Origin: Pseudomonas sp. | Lineage (GTDB): Bacteria; Pseudomonadota; Gammaproteobacteria; Pseudomonadales; Pseudomonadaceae | Assembly: GCF_030690725.1 (NCBI RefSeq) | Contig: NZ_JAUYGD010000066.1 | Location: 1-64,000, forward strand | Direction of reading: 5' to 3' | Length of the DNA: 64,000 nt | Shown here: positions 47,411 to 56,900 of the stretch, piece by piece | Layout of the letters: each line of letters opens with the position of its first letter | How positions within the stretch are numbered: the stretch's first letter is position 1 | Program-made: the position numbers and the translations under genes | Notes under the pieces: model-generated | Databases searched by the model: none | Told to the model about the DNA's origin: nothing | The model's input: the letters and a program-made list of their open reading frames with translations, nothing else

Positions 47411-49057
47411 ATGCTCACCCTGCTTAATCTTCTGTCTGCCGTCGCCTTGCTGATCTGGGGCACCCATATCGTCCGTACCGGCATCCTGCGGGTGTATGGC
47501 TCGCACCTGCGCAAGGTGCTTAGCCATAACGTCAGCAAGCGGCCGCTGGCCTTTGCCGCCGGCATCGGCGTTACCGCGTTGGTGCAGAGCAGCAACGCCA
47601 CCGCGCTACTGGTCACCTCGTTTGTCGCCCAGGGCCTGATGGCGTTGACTCCGGCGCTGGCGATCATGCTCGGTGCGGATGTCGGCACGGCGCTGATGGC
47701 CCGCGTGCTGACCCTAGACCTGAGCTGGCTGAGCCCGCTGCTGATCTTTCTCGGGGTGGTGTTCTTTCTCTCGCGCAAACAGACCCGCGCCGGCCAACTC
47801 GGCCGCGTAGCCATCGGCCTAGGCCTGATGCTGCTGGCACTCGAATTGATCGTCGCCGCGGCCACGCCAATCACCCAGGAGCAGGGCATCCGCGTGCTGT
47901 TTGCCTCACTGACCGGCGACCTGCTGCTGGATGCGTTGGTCGGCGCCTTGTTCGCGCTGATTTCCTATTCCAGCCTGGCCGCCGTGCTGCTCACCGCAAC
48001 GCTGACTGGCGCTGGCTTAATCAGCCTGCCGGTGGCCATCGGCCTGGTGATTGGCGCGAATATCGGCAGCGGCGTGCTGGCCTTTCTCACCAGCAGCCTG
48101 CAAACCCCGGCAGGCCAGCGCGTGGCCCTGGGTAGCCTGCTGTACAAGCTGATTGGCCTGCTGCTGGTGATGCCGTTCCTCGACCCGCTGGCCAACTGGC
48201 TGGACAGCCTGAACTGGCGCCCCGAAGAGTTGGTGATCGCTTTCCACCTGCTCTACAACGGCCTGCGCTGCGTGCTGATGCTGCCCACAGTCGGATTGAT
48301 GGCGCGCTTCTGTAACTGGCTGCTACCGGATCGCCCAGACGAAAACGGCGTCGCCCGCCCGCGCCATCTCGACCCCACCGCGCTGGCCACTCCCAGCCTG
48401 GCGCTGGCCAATGCGGTGCGCGAAACCCTGCGCATCGGCGACCTGATCGAGACCATGCTCAGCCACCTGCTGGAAGTGCTGCACGGTGGGCAAACCGCCC
48501 TGGGCAAAGAGCTGCGCCGCCTGGATGATGATGTCGATGCGCTCTACAGCGCGGTCAAACTCTACCTGGCGCAGGTGCCACGCGAGGTGCTGAGTGAGCA
48601 CGACAGCCGGCGCTGGGCGGAGATCATCGAACTGGCGGTCAACCTTGAGCAGGCCGGCGACATCATCGAACGCATGCTCGGCAAAGTGCAGGATCAGAAG
48701 ACCGCGCAGCGCCATTCGTTTTCAGACAGCGGGCTGGAGGAACTCACCACCCTGCACGCCCAGTTGCTGGCCAATCTGCGCCTGGGCCTCTCGGTGTTTC
48801 TCTCCGCCGACAAGGAAAGCGCGCGCCAGCTGCTGCGCGAGAAACGCCGCTTCCGCGCCCAGGAGCGCCGCCTGGCCCACGCCCATGTCAGTCGTCTGCA
48901 CCATCAGGTGGTGCAAAGCATCGAAACCAGCGCCCTGCACATGGAGCTGATCGCCGATATGAAACGCCTCAACTCGCTGTTCTGCGCCAGCGCTTATGTG
49001 GTGCTGGAAAGCAGCGAGACAGGCGACCTGCATCACGAGGACGGCGGCGCGGAGTAA
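47411..49057 (+). CDS. Na+/phosphate cotransporter family protein with PhoU-like domain
   Basis: A 548-residue protein. Residues 1-310 hold two inverted Na/Pi repeats (GVTALVQSSNATALLVTSFVAQG and ALISYSSLAAVLLTATLTGAG, the QSSS-like motifs) across about eight to nine membrane helices. Residues 350-545 are a cytosolic helical PhoU-like domain. It is predicted to move phosphate with sodium, often as efflux in bacteria. ATG at 47411 opens MLTLLNLLSAVALLIWG, the family start, with GGGAGC upstream. Confidence 0.87.
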   Translation: MLTLLNLLSAVALLIWGTHIVRTGILRVYGSHLRKVLSHNVSKRPLAFAAGIGVTALVQSSNATALLVTSFVAQGLMALTPALAIMLGADVGTALMARVLTLDLSWLSPLLIFLGVVFFLSRKQTRAGQLGRVAIGLGLMLLALELIVAAATPITQEQGIRVLFASLTGDLLLDALVGALFALISYSSLAAVLLTATLTGAGLISLPVAIGLVIGANIGSGVLAFLTSSLQTPAGQRVALGSLLYKLIGLLLVMPFLDPLANWLDSLNWRPEELVIAFHLLYNGLRCVLMLPTVGLMARFCNWLLPDRPDENGVARPRHLDPTALATPSLALANAVRETLRIGDLIETMLSHLLEVLHGGQTALGKELRRLDDDVDALYSAVKLYLAQVPREVLSEHDSRRWAEIIELAVNLEQAGDIIERMLGKVQDQKTAQRHSFSDSGLEELTTLHAQLLANLRLGLSVFLSADKESARQLLREKRRFRAQERRLAHAHVSRLHHQVVQSIETSALHMELIADMKRLNSLFCASAYVVLESSETGDLHHEDGGAE

Positions 49058-49209
49058 CAACACAAGCAAATTGGTCTATACCACCAAACCTTAGTTGGGT
49101 TGAGGCAATCCAGGGCATAGGCTTTAAGTTGGCGTGCGGCATTGCAACAGTTCTGCCATCAATGCTCGCTAATACTGCTCAACTCCAACAACAAAAGAGC
49201 GCCTTCCCT

Positions 49210-50199
49210 ATGAAAACCCTCACCTCCCTGGTCGTTGGTCTAGGCCTGGCTTTTAGTGCCAGCCACGCCAGCGCCTGGTCGCAACCTACACACAAGAATA
49301 TCGTCAAGGACGCCCTGGCCTTCCTCAACTCGGCGCACGCCACGCCCGAGATGAAACGCGCCTACCAGTTCTACGTCGGCGCAGCTGGCAGCGAAGCCCG
49401 CGCGGGGGAAATCCTCGGCCAGGCAGCCTACGACGTCGATGACTTCCAGGACACCCGCCTGGGCGGCTGGTGGGTCGGCTACGAGCACGCGCCGGTGTAT
49501 GGCGCAGCGGCTTCGCTGGTCAACTACACCTCCTATTGGCACTTTATCAACATGGCCCGCCAGGGCGACGCCCACGGCAACGACCACGGTGGCTACGACT
49601 ACCGCTACCGCAAGGTGGACGGCAGCTGGAGCGGCGACGTCGACTGGTACGCCATGGTCTACCTGTACAACCGCGAGCTGAAGAAGAGCGACTTCGACAC
49701 CACCGAAGCGCACTACCGTCAGGGCACCTACTCCAACTGGCAGACGCACTACGGCGACTTCCAGACGGCGGCCTTCCAACCCATCGATAACCTGGCCAAG
49801 TACTGGTTCGATCAGTTCAAGAACGCACCGTCCCTGCAAACCATCGGTTACTCGCTGCACACCACCGGCGATGTCGCGCAGCCGCACCATGCCTGGGTTA
49901 CGTCGGGCAATGGCCACTCCGGCTGGGAAGGCTGGGTGGACGACCACTACTTCAGCGAAGGCCTGAACAATATGGCGGCAGTGGCCAACCGCGTCGGCAG
50001 TTACGACCCGCAGAAGCCGATCCGCGATCTGCTGACCCAGACCGCCCAGGTCGCCTACCAGCGCCCCGAGCCACTGTACGACACCAGCTACGCCACCCGC
50101 CTGCGAGTGGCCAAGGAGCTGATTCCCGAATCTATAGCTCTCACCGTCAGCGTGCTGACCAAGGGTGCCAACACCTTCTACGGCCAGGGTGGCCTGTAA
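49210..50199 (+). CDS. Exported zinc-dependent phospholipase C / S1-P1 nuclease-fold protein
   Basis: A 329-residue protein. The signal peptide ends after residue 22 (SHASA), so mature residue 1 is Trp23 (WSQPTHKNIV), as in Bacillus and Listeria zinc phospholipases where Trp1 binds zinc. Further zinc-ligand-like motifs appear in order: AAYDVDDF, SYWHFIN, SLHTTGDVAQPHHAW and GWEGWVDDHY. Probable substrate: phospholipids, possibly host membranes; a nuclease role cannot be excluded. The following foldase gene starts two bases after its stop. Confidence 0.8.
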   Translation: MKTLTSLVVGLGLAFSASHASAWSQPTHKNIVKDALAFLNSAHATPEMKRAYQFYVGAAGSEARAGEILGQAAYDVDDFQDTRLGGWWVGYEHAPVYGAAASLVNYTSYWHFINMARQGDAHGNDHGGYDYRYRKVDGSWSGDVDWYAMVYLYNRELKKSDFDTTEAHYRQGTYSNWQTHYGDFQTAAFQPIDNLAKYWFDQFKNAPSLQTIGYSLHTTGDVAQPHHAWVTSGNGHSGWEGWVDDHYFSEGLNNMAAVANRVGSYDPQKPIRDLLTQTAQVAYQRPEPLYDTSYATRLRVAKELIPESIALTVSVLTKGANTFYGQGGL

Positions 50200-50200
50200 G

Positions 50201-51451
50201 GTGCGCGCGATCATCCAGCGCAGTTTGCTGGTACTGGGGCTGACCGGCATCTGCCTGTCAGCCCTGGGCAGCCAGGACATGCGCATCAACGGTGAACGCC
50301 TGCCAGGCAAAAGCATCGGCCTGCTGGAGCAGGCCATGACCCGGGTCAAATTCAATACCGACCTGCGCCTGCTGCGCACAGGCCTGGCGGAAAACCACGT
50401 GCTGGCCCGCGAGGTGGAAGCCGAGCTGAATGCCAAGTACAGCGGCGATCTGGATGCCTTAGTCGAGCGCGAAGCCGCCAACCTGATCGAGCAGGTCTAC
50501 GGCCGCCAGTTCGACCACGATGTGCGGCCCTTCCTGCGCCAACCACAAGCGCTGAGCAGTGCACGGCTGCGCCAGGTGCTGACCATGCAGACGCAAGGCG
50601 TGGTGCTCGATAGCCTGCAACTGAGTCCCCAACAGCAGGCCGACGCCGCGCAGGTGCAACTGATCAGTTGGCAATTCCCCGGCCAGGCCGAACAACGCCT
50701 GAATCTGCTCGAGCTGTATCAGGGTGATAACGTACAAGGTCGAGTGGAGCTGCAGCAGGGCAACCTGGTGTACCTGGCCGAACAGGTGCGTCAGCAGGCG
50801 CTGCGTGACTACCTCTGGTATCAACTCGGAGAGAAAGGCTTCAGCGCGGACGAACAAGCCGGCATCCGCCAATTGGTGCGCGACAAACTGATCCGCCACA
50901 AGTACCTGCATCAGCTTGGCCTGCACAACGACTTCCACCATGAGACCACCAGCCTGCGCGAGCGCGCAAGCCGGGTCAGCGATGCGGATGCCGAGGCCTA
51001 CTACCAGCGCAACCTGCAGCTCTACCTGAACGTTGCTCAGGTGCAGGCCAGCCATATCCGCCTGGCTGATCAAGCCGGTGCCGACCGGGTGTATGCCGAA
51101 CTGCAAAAGGGTCTGAGCTTCGATGACGGCGTGCGCCGCTACTCACTGGCCGAAAACAAGAACCACACGCCACCCGGTGACCTTGGCCTGATTCGCCCAC
51201 AGGATGCGCAGCTGGACTTTCTGCGCAAGACCGCCCTGCTGCAGAAGGCCAATAGCATTTCCCAGCCGATGCTGATCGACGGCGCGTTCGAGATCGTCCA
51301 GGTGCGCAGCCGTGAGGATCGCCAGCTGCCACTCAGCGATCCGAGCGTGCGTTATGAGGTCAACCAGGCCGTCGCCAAGGAACAGCTGACACAAGCCTTC
51401 CAGGCCCGCGTCGACGCCCTGCTGGCCAACGCCAAGGTAGAAGGGCTATGA
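50201..51451 (+). CDS. Parvulin-type peptidyl-prolyl isomerase, membrane-anchored
   Basis: A 416-residue protein. An N-terminal hydrophobic segment (about 8-25) acts as signal or anchor. A long helical region resembles the SurA/PpiD chaperone arm (residues 40-265), and the C-terminal part from AQVQASHIRLADQAGADRVYAELQKGLSFDDGVRRYSL is a PpiC-like rotamase domain. GTG at 50201 starts one base after the phospholipase stop codon, so the two are coupled. It probably folds the secreted phospholipase in the periplasm; this is inferred from context. Confidence 0.8.
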   Translation: MRAIIQRSLLVLGLTGICLSALGSQDMRINGERLPGKSIGLLEQAMTRVKFNTDLRLLRTGLAENHVLAREVEAELNAKYSGDLDALVEREAANLIEQVYGRQFDHDVRPFLRQPQALSSARLRQVLTMQTQGVVLDSLQLSPQQQADAAQVQLISWQFPGQAEQRLNLLELYQGDNVQGRVELQQGNLVYLAEQVRQQALRDYLWYQLGEKGFSADEQAGIRQLVRDKLIRHKYLHQLGLHNDFHHETTSLRERASRVSDADAEAYYQRNLQLYLNVAQVQASHIRLADQAGADRVYAELQKGLSFDDGVRRYSLAENKNHTPPGDLGLIRPQDAQLDFLRKTALLQKANSISQPMLIDGAFEIVQVRSREDRQLPLSDPSVRYEVNQAVAKEQLTQAFQARVDALLANAKVEGL

Positions 51452-52041
51452 AGGCCTGGCTCGGCATCGGCCTGCTCGGCGTGATCACGGCCGTGACCAT
51501 CGTCGTTGTGCGCACACTCCAGGCCGACACCGCGCCAACCGTTGCGCCCCAGACGGCAACGCCACCCAGCACACCCATTCGCTTGCCAGAGATGCCCGCC
51601 GCGCAGCCGACACAACAGCCAGAAGCAATCCCAGCGCCTGCAGAAAAGCCTGTGGACGCGCCGCCCAGTGAGCCGCACCTGAATGCCCAGGAAGCGCAAA
51701 TGCTGATCCAGCTAATGGCCGACCAAGGCGACCCTCGCAGCCCGGCCCTAGGCCAACTCAAACCGCGCCAACCCGCATCCGCCGTCCAGCTGGCCGACCC
51801 GGCGCAGTACAACGCCTTCGAAGAACAACAAACCCGCGACCAGATCATGGCCTACGCCAGCGGCGTGCAGCAGATCCCCGCAATCCGCGAGCGCATCGAA
51901 CAAGCCGCGCAATCCGGCGAACGCAGCCCAAGCGAACTCATTGAGGCCCGCGCCGCGCTGGAGCAGCTGGAAATGCTGCAGAGCAAACTGCAGAGGGAGA
52001 GGCCGGAGTTGTTGCCAGAGTCGCCCCTACAAAAACCCTAA
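51448..52041 (+). CDS. Membrane-anchored protein with proline-rich linker and helical tail, unknown
   Basis: A 197-residue protein: short N-terminal membrane segment (residues 4-23), a Pro/Ala/Thr-rich linker (about 28-80), then helices ending EARAALEQLEMLQSKLQRERPELLPES. The layout (anchor, flexible linker, helical domain) resembles lipase-specific foldases, but no sequence homology is recognised. Its ATG overlaps the foldase stop as ATGA, so the three genes from 49210 form one operon. Confidence 0.75.
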   Translation: MKAWLGIGLLGVITAVTIVVVRTLQADTAPTVAPQTATPPSTPIRLPEMPAAQPTQQPEAIPAPAEKPVDAPPSEPHLNAQEAQMLIQLMADQGDPRSPALGQLKPRQPASAVQLADPAQYNAFEEQQTRDQIMAYASGVQQIPAIRERIEQAAQSGERSPSELIEARAALEQLEMLQSKLQRERPELLPESPLQKP

Positions 52042-52080
52042 ATAGTGAAAAGCAGTCACGGGAAGTTTAATCAGTCTGCT

Positions 52081-52122
52081 CTAGAGAAGAGAGCGGGTAA
52101 GCCTGTCGAAGATACTGCTCAT
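52081..52122 (-). pseudogene. Remnant of a third immunity-gene copy
   Basis: On the minus strand an ATG at 52122 opens MSSIFDRLTRSLL and stops at 52081. The first ten codons equal the start of the two intact immunity-like genes (MSSIFDRLTRAL), and the bases just upstream (AGTCAATAATCGTCC) equal those before the 52937 gene. The rest of the gene is gone. Confidence 0.75.
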
Positions 52123-52163
52123 GGACGATTATTGACTCATAGTATTTCACTACACATCGCCAC

Positions 52164-52937
52164 TCAAAACTGCAGCACTGAGACACTTTGCTCGCTGCAC
52201 GGCAAAGTCTTTAACTTATCCAAAACCAAGCTTAGATGCCTGTCGAACTGGCTTTTGTTGGAAAAAATATAAAAAGGCCAATCAACATATTGGTTTGAAT
52301 GCGGGCTAAGCCAAGAGGATTCAAGACAGATTATCTTCTTGGGCCGATCAATTATTACGCTCTTAAACTCACTCCAGTTGTACTCGAAGGTATTGTAGTC
52401 AGTATGCATTTCTTGGAATTTCTTTGAGTTGGCTAAGCCTAGGTACAGCAGCCCCATACCACCAGGCCCTGCAAGAGCAATCAATGCAGAAGAAGGATCA
52501 AGCGCGATAACAAACATAACGGCGATAGCGGCAATAACCGTCAGCCACTTCAGGGCAATCATCCAGCCTTTACCGGGGGCTTTCCATTCGCATACTTCAA
52601 TACCTAGCTCGGTAAAGCGGTATGCAAATTTAGTTTTTTGATGCGTAGCCCCGTATAAAGCGAGAAAAAACATTATAAACCCTGGCACCGCAATAAAAAG
52701 TGTTTCTGAAACTGAAAAATGAGCACTTCTATAGAGTAGAAAATAGCTAAAGACAGACACGACGACTAACATAAATACAAACATCGCGTTCGCGACGGTT
52801 GTATTGTATGGCCGAGCATTTATTCTCCATTCCAACAGAGTGGGAAGATTGGCGTGCTTCCACTGATGATGCTCTGGTAGCTCAATGGGTTTGTTCCAAG
52901 GGAGAGCACGAGTAAGCCTGTCGAAGATACTACTCAT
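52164..52937 (-). CDS. Putative T6SS immunity protein (membrane, second copy)
   Basis: A 257-residue protein with four membrane helices (about 48-69, 80-97, 131-147, 150-168) and a cytosolic C-terminal tail of about 85 residues. It is a close paralogue of the 53965 gene: the N-terminal 45 residues and the block HQKTKFAYRFTE to FVIALDPS are nearly identical, whereas helices 1-2 and the tail differ. By position next to a VasX-type effector it is inferred to be a TsiV2-like immunity protein. AT-rich compared with flanks. No known family recognised. Confidence 0.7.
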   Translation of the reverse strand: MSSIFDRLTRALPWNKPIELPEHHQWKHANLPTLLEWRINARPYNTTVANAMFVFMLVVVSVFSYFLLYRSAHFSVSETLFIAVPGFIMFFLALYGATHQKTKFAYRFTELGIEVCEWKAPGKGWMIALKWLTVIAAIAVMFVIALDPSSALIALAGPGGMGLLYLGLANSKKFQEMHTDYNTFEYNWSEFKSVIIDRPKKIICLESSWLSPHSNQYVDWPFYIFSNKSQFDRHLSLVLDKLKTLPCSEQSVSVLQF

Positions 52938-52943
52938 GGACGA

Positions 52944-53095
52944 TTATTGACTCGCATTCGGAATGTTCAGGGTAAGCAGTTGAGTGCCCTGTGAAGAGAG
53001 CACCATATCCGCATTGGGTTCCTTGCTGAAGGCATCACTTTTCAGGTCGGCCTCATCCGAAAATTAATCTACAACAAAGCGAAAAATACAATCCG
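52944..53095 (-). pseudogene. Orphan C-terminal tail of the VasX-like effector
   Basis: On the minus strand this encodes the last 38 codons of the effector (from SDEADLKSDAFSKEPNA to IPNASQ and the TAA at 52944-52946), with one substitution, S to N. Upstream the similarity continues (FRFVVD against FRLAVD) but is broken by an in-frame TAA at 53064-53066 and then fades by about 53095. The stretch 53096-53200 has no recognisable feature. Confidence 0.85.
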
Positions 53096-53200
53096 CTCGT
53101 GGCGATTGTCAGCGTTTGTTAAGAAACACACTGTCAATATACGTAGGCGCATCGTGCAAATGAAAATAGAAGTCCAGAAACGGCCCACTCAACTCAGCCA

Positions 53201-53965
53201 TCAGTAAATATCAAAAGCCTCATATGCTGATGGAATGCCAGGCAACTTCTCCCCAACCACGCCTAGGGTGCTATTAAGCTGGATTTCCTTACAATATAAA
53301 AAAAGCACACCTTTATCTATCGATTGCTGAGACGTGTTGAAGTAGTCAAAGTGCAGACCTATAACAGGCCGCTTGGGGTGAATTGATATTTTTTTATACC
53401 TATCCCAACTGTGGTCGCGGTGATGATACTCGGTGTGCATTTCCTGGTATTTACTGGAGTTAGCAAGGCTTAGATAAAGTAACCCCATACCACCTGGGCC
53501 GGCGAGCGCAATCCAGAATGCTGAGGGATCAAGAGCGATAACAAATATAACAGCGATAGCGGCAATAACCGTCAGCCACTTCAGCGCAATCATCCAGCCT
53601 TTGCCGGGGGCTTTCCACTCGCAAACTTCAATACCTTGCTCGGTAAAACGGTAAGCAAATTTAGTTTTTTGGTGAGTGGTACCGTATACGGCCGCCATTG
53701 TTAATAAATAAAACGGCATACCTATTGCTGCTACTGATATGGACTCAGGGTTAAATAACCCGCCCATCCATCCAAACATCAGCGTCGCAAATACGAATAC
53801 AACTAGAAACATTCCGTTGGCGACGATTATATTGTACGGTCGCGCCTTTATTCGCCACTCCAACAGCGCGGGAATATTGGCGTGCTTCCACTGGTGATGC
53901 TCTGGTAGTTCAATGGGTTTATTCCAAGGAAGAGCACGGGTAAGCCTGTCGAAGATACTGCTCAT
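53201..53965 (-). CDS. Putative T6SS immunity protein (membrane, effector-proximal copy)
   Basis: A 254-residue membrane protein with about four helices, directly downstream of the effector. It shares the start MSSIFDRLTRALPWNKPIEL and the central HQKTKFAYRFTEQGIEVCEW block with the second copy, but its helix 1-2 region (ATLMGWMGGLFN) and C-terminal tail are different. ATG at 53965 lies six bases after the effector TAA; a TTG six bases upstream is an alternative start. Inferred to protect against the adjacent pore-forming effector. AT-rich. Confidence 0.75.
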   Translation of the reverse strand: MSSIFDRLTRALPWNKPIELPEHHQWKHANIPALLEWRIKARPYNIIVANGMFLVVFVFATLMFGWMGGLFNPESISVAAIGMPFYLLTMAAVYGTTHQKTKFAYRFTEQGIEVCEWKAPGKGWMIALKWLTVIAAIAVIFVIALDPSAFWIALAGPGGMGLLYLSLANSSKYQEMHTEYHHRDHSWDRYKKISIHPKRPVIGLHFDYFNTSQQSIDKGVLFLYCKEIQLNSTLGVVGEKLPGIPSAYEAFDIY

Positions 53966-53971
53966 AGACAA

Positions 53972-56900
53972 TTATTGACTCGCATTCGGAATGCTAAGGG
54001 TAAGCAACTGAGTACCCTGGGAAGAGAGCACCATATCCGCATTCGGTTCCTTGCTGAAGGCGTCACTTTTCAGATCGGCCTCATCCGCAGACGAATCCAC
54101 AGCGAGGCGGAACATATAGCCGCGGCCATTGGCGCTTGCTAGCACCTGCTCCGGGTAGCGCACCTCTAGCTCCAGCATGGGGCGGCGTTGATAGGCCACC
54201 CAGGTTTGCCAGACGCGGTGCTGCGCCTCCTTTTTATAGGTGCAGTCCCCAGGTAGCGCGCCACTGGGGCGTTGCGCAGGCGGCTGGCCGAACTGCTCCA
54301 CGGGTGCCCAGTGGCCCTCAAGAAGCTGGTTGTAAAATTTATCTGACATACCTTGCATAAGGCTGTCGGAGAACCAGCCACTGTCGACCATGGCCGGCTG
54401 CAGTTTGACGCTTGTACCGGCCAGCTCAGACGGCAGCAAGAGCTGTAACCAGAAGCCTGTGTACGTACGGGGGCCGCGATCGTAGTAAGGCAGACTGGTC
54501 GCTTTGGCTACCAAGTTGGGACGCAGACAAATCTCGCGCAGGGTTCGCAGTTCGTCCTTGTGGTCCTCGTCGCTGTGGCTCCAGGTGGGGGCTTTACCCC
54601 AACTGCAGCGATACAGCCAAAGGCGTAAACCCTCGCGCTTGTACTGGTTGGCGATCATGCTGGATATCAGGTAGATCACACCAAGCAGGGCGATAATGAT
54701 GGTGACCGGATTAGACATAACCCAGGCAAAGCCAAACCAGAAACCAAGACTGCTACCAATTAACTGCGCACCTGCCAGTGTTGTCATACCCATCAGAGTG
54801 TACATTTTGACATTCAGAGCAACTTGTTCGGTTGCGCTGGTAGCCTTATCAACATCCTTGGACACCTGCCAGGCCTCGACGCCGGCAGCAATGGCACCGA
54901 ATGCCGCCATGCCTGCCGTGCGCAAAGCGAGGCTGCGAGCCAAACGGCCATATTGAGAGTTTATGCCCCAAGCCTTTACTCCGACCTGAGCAAGCTGAAC
55001 GGTTTTTTCGTTCACGACGGCCTTGATGCCCGCCCACTTGTTCCAAGCCGGCACCACCCACAGCGCCATCAAGGCGTTGGCCGTATAGGCCGCGTTGGCA
55101 CTCACCGTGCGCAGCTCATCGGCGCTAAGAATGCCGTCGTTGTTGGCCTTGCCCAGAGTGTTGAGGAAGTTCCAGATATTCAGCCCAGCAACCAGTACCG
55201 GCAGGCTGCCCCCAAGCTCCTGATTGACCCATTGGCGGCTGCGGGCGGCATGCCCTGCCGCGTTTTTTACCTTGAGTTGCAGCTGGTCGAGCAACTCCGA
55301 TTGCCCCAGCGTGGCCAGCCACATATTTACCTGGCGGGATTGCACCGTGGTAATGCGGGTTTCGCTAACAATGGCTCCAACTACCTCGTTGGGCCTCTGC
55401 AGGTTGAGGGTTTCCCGCTGTTGTTCCAGCCCCCCCAACTGAATACGTGCCGAGCGCTTGTCGGGGCCTTTGCCAGGGAGTGCAAGGGTGCGCTGCAAGC
55501 CTTTGATCTGCTTCTCTAGCTGGGCGAACTGCATTTGCCATTTGCGGTTTTTCTTGGCGAAGTCGGCATCAATAACCAACTGTGTCTGGGTCGATATTTC
55601 CGTTGAAACCAAAACCTGGGTGACGCTGTAGGCAAAAATTCGCACCTTGGGGGCGAACTCTGTGCTTAGGGCAGGCAGCAGCGTAAAGGCGATCAGATTC
55701 CAGCTGTTCTTGGCTTTTTGCCCGACTACATTGCGCAGCGTTTCAAAGGCTCGCTTGGCAGGTTCGGAAAGGCTTTTATACAGTTGGCTGCTCTGCACGC
55801 TGGGTAGATCAAGTACGGACTTAACTTCATTGGTTCGAGTGGCCTCGCTGGTGGTATCAGAGAGCCCGCCATGGGCCTGGCCGCTGCCATCACCCTGTCG
55901 GCCTTGGTCATCGATAGTGCCGTATGTGCTGAAGTTGGCAGAGACCTTGTCAATCAATGCTGAAAGCTCTGGATTGAAGTTGAACAGTGCCAGGCCGGCT
56001 AGCGTGGTTGGGCGGCCGTACTGTTTACAGAGCCAGCGCTTACCCGTATCGCTTGCGCCTAATTGCTCGTAGAGGTTGGCCATGGTGGCGAGCAATTCGG
56101 TGGTTTGCTGCGGGTGACAGGGGTCGTAAGAGACCTCCTCGGCTTTAGGACTGAGACTTTCCAACCACGCGAGCAGATCAGTTTCGCTGCGCTGAATATG
56201 GCCATTCAGACGCTCTATTTCATCGGAGCGCTCCTGCAGGTAGGACCAGGCCTCATCGAAGCGAACATCTTCACGCCAGATTTTTTTCTGGTGCCACTCT
56301 TCAACCAGTAATTGCCACTTTGGCCCTGAAGGTAGCGTGCCCCACGTCGTGCGGAACTGCTTCTGAGCTTGCTGAACATTCAAGGATTTCAGCGTCAGAG
56401 TTGCGTCACTGCCATTGTGATGGCGTAGCTGCGCTTCTTTATCGAGCAGGTTGTGGGCATCTTTGATAAATGCCTGCTTACGGGTGGGACTGGCAGCAAC
56501 CGCCTTGGGTATATAGGGCGCCAGTTCAACGCCGCAGAGCTTCTGTACCAAAGTGGCGCTACTGGTTTTGTTGCCGTGTTGCGTTTCGGCTGCAGCAAGC
56601 TCCAACCAGCGCCCCTGCAGGTTCATCGCCAGATCATCAACAACCGCCAGTGGATCGTCCAAGGCGACAAAGAGGGCGCTGTCTTGATCAGGCACACTGC
56701 CTAGCACCAAAGCCTGGTCAATGGGTTGCTTGCAGGGGCGAGACGCGTCTGTTGCGCTCGCGGCCACCAAGCAGCTGTTGAAAGTCGGCGCTTGTCCTCC
56801 GGCGAGGATATCGGCAACGGCACTGCCGAGCTCACGAATTGGCGCAGCGTGAGCGGCCTGCATGGTGTTGCAGTACTGCGACAAGTCCAGCGCGCGCATC

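Noticed and set aside
49130..49146. Sigma-54-like TGGCGTG...TTGCA upstream of the phospholipase gene
   Set aside because: The GG and GC elements are 11 bases apart instead of 10, a spacing that sigma-54 promoters rarely tolerate.
52045..52272. 75-codon plus-strand reading frame between the phospholipase operon and the immunity genes
   Set aside because: It is antisense to the immunity-start remnant and to the C-terminus of the 52937 gene. Its sequence is explained by those, and no ribosome site is visible.
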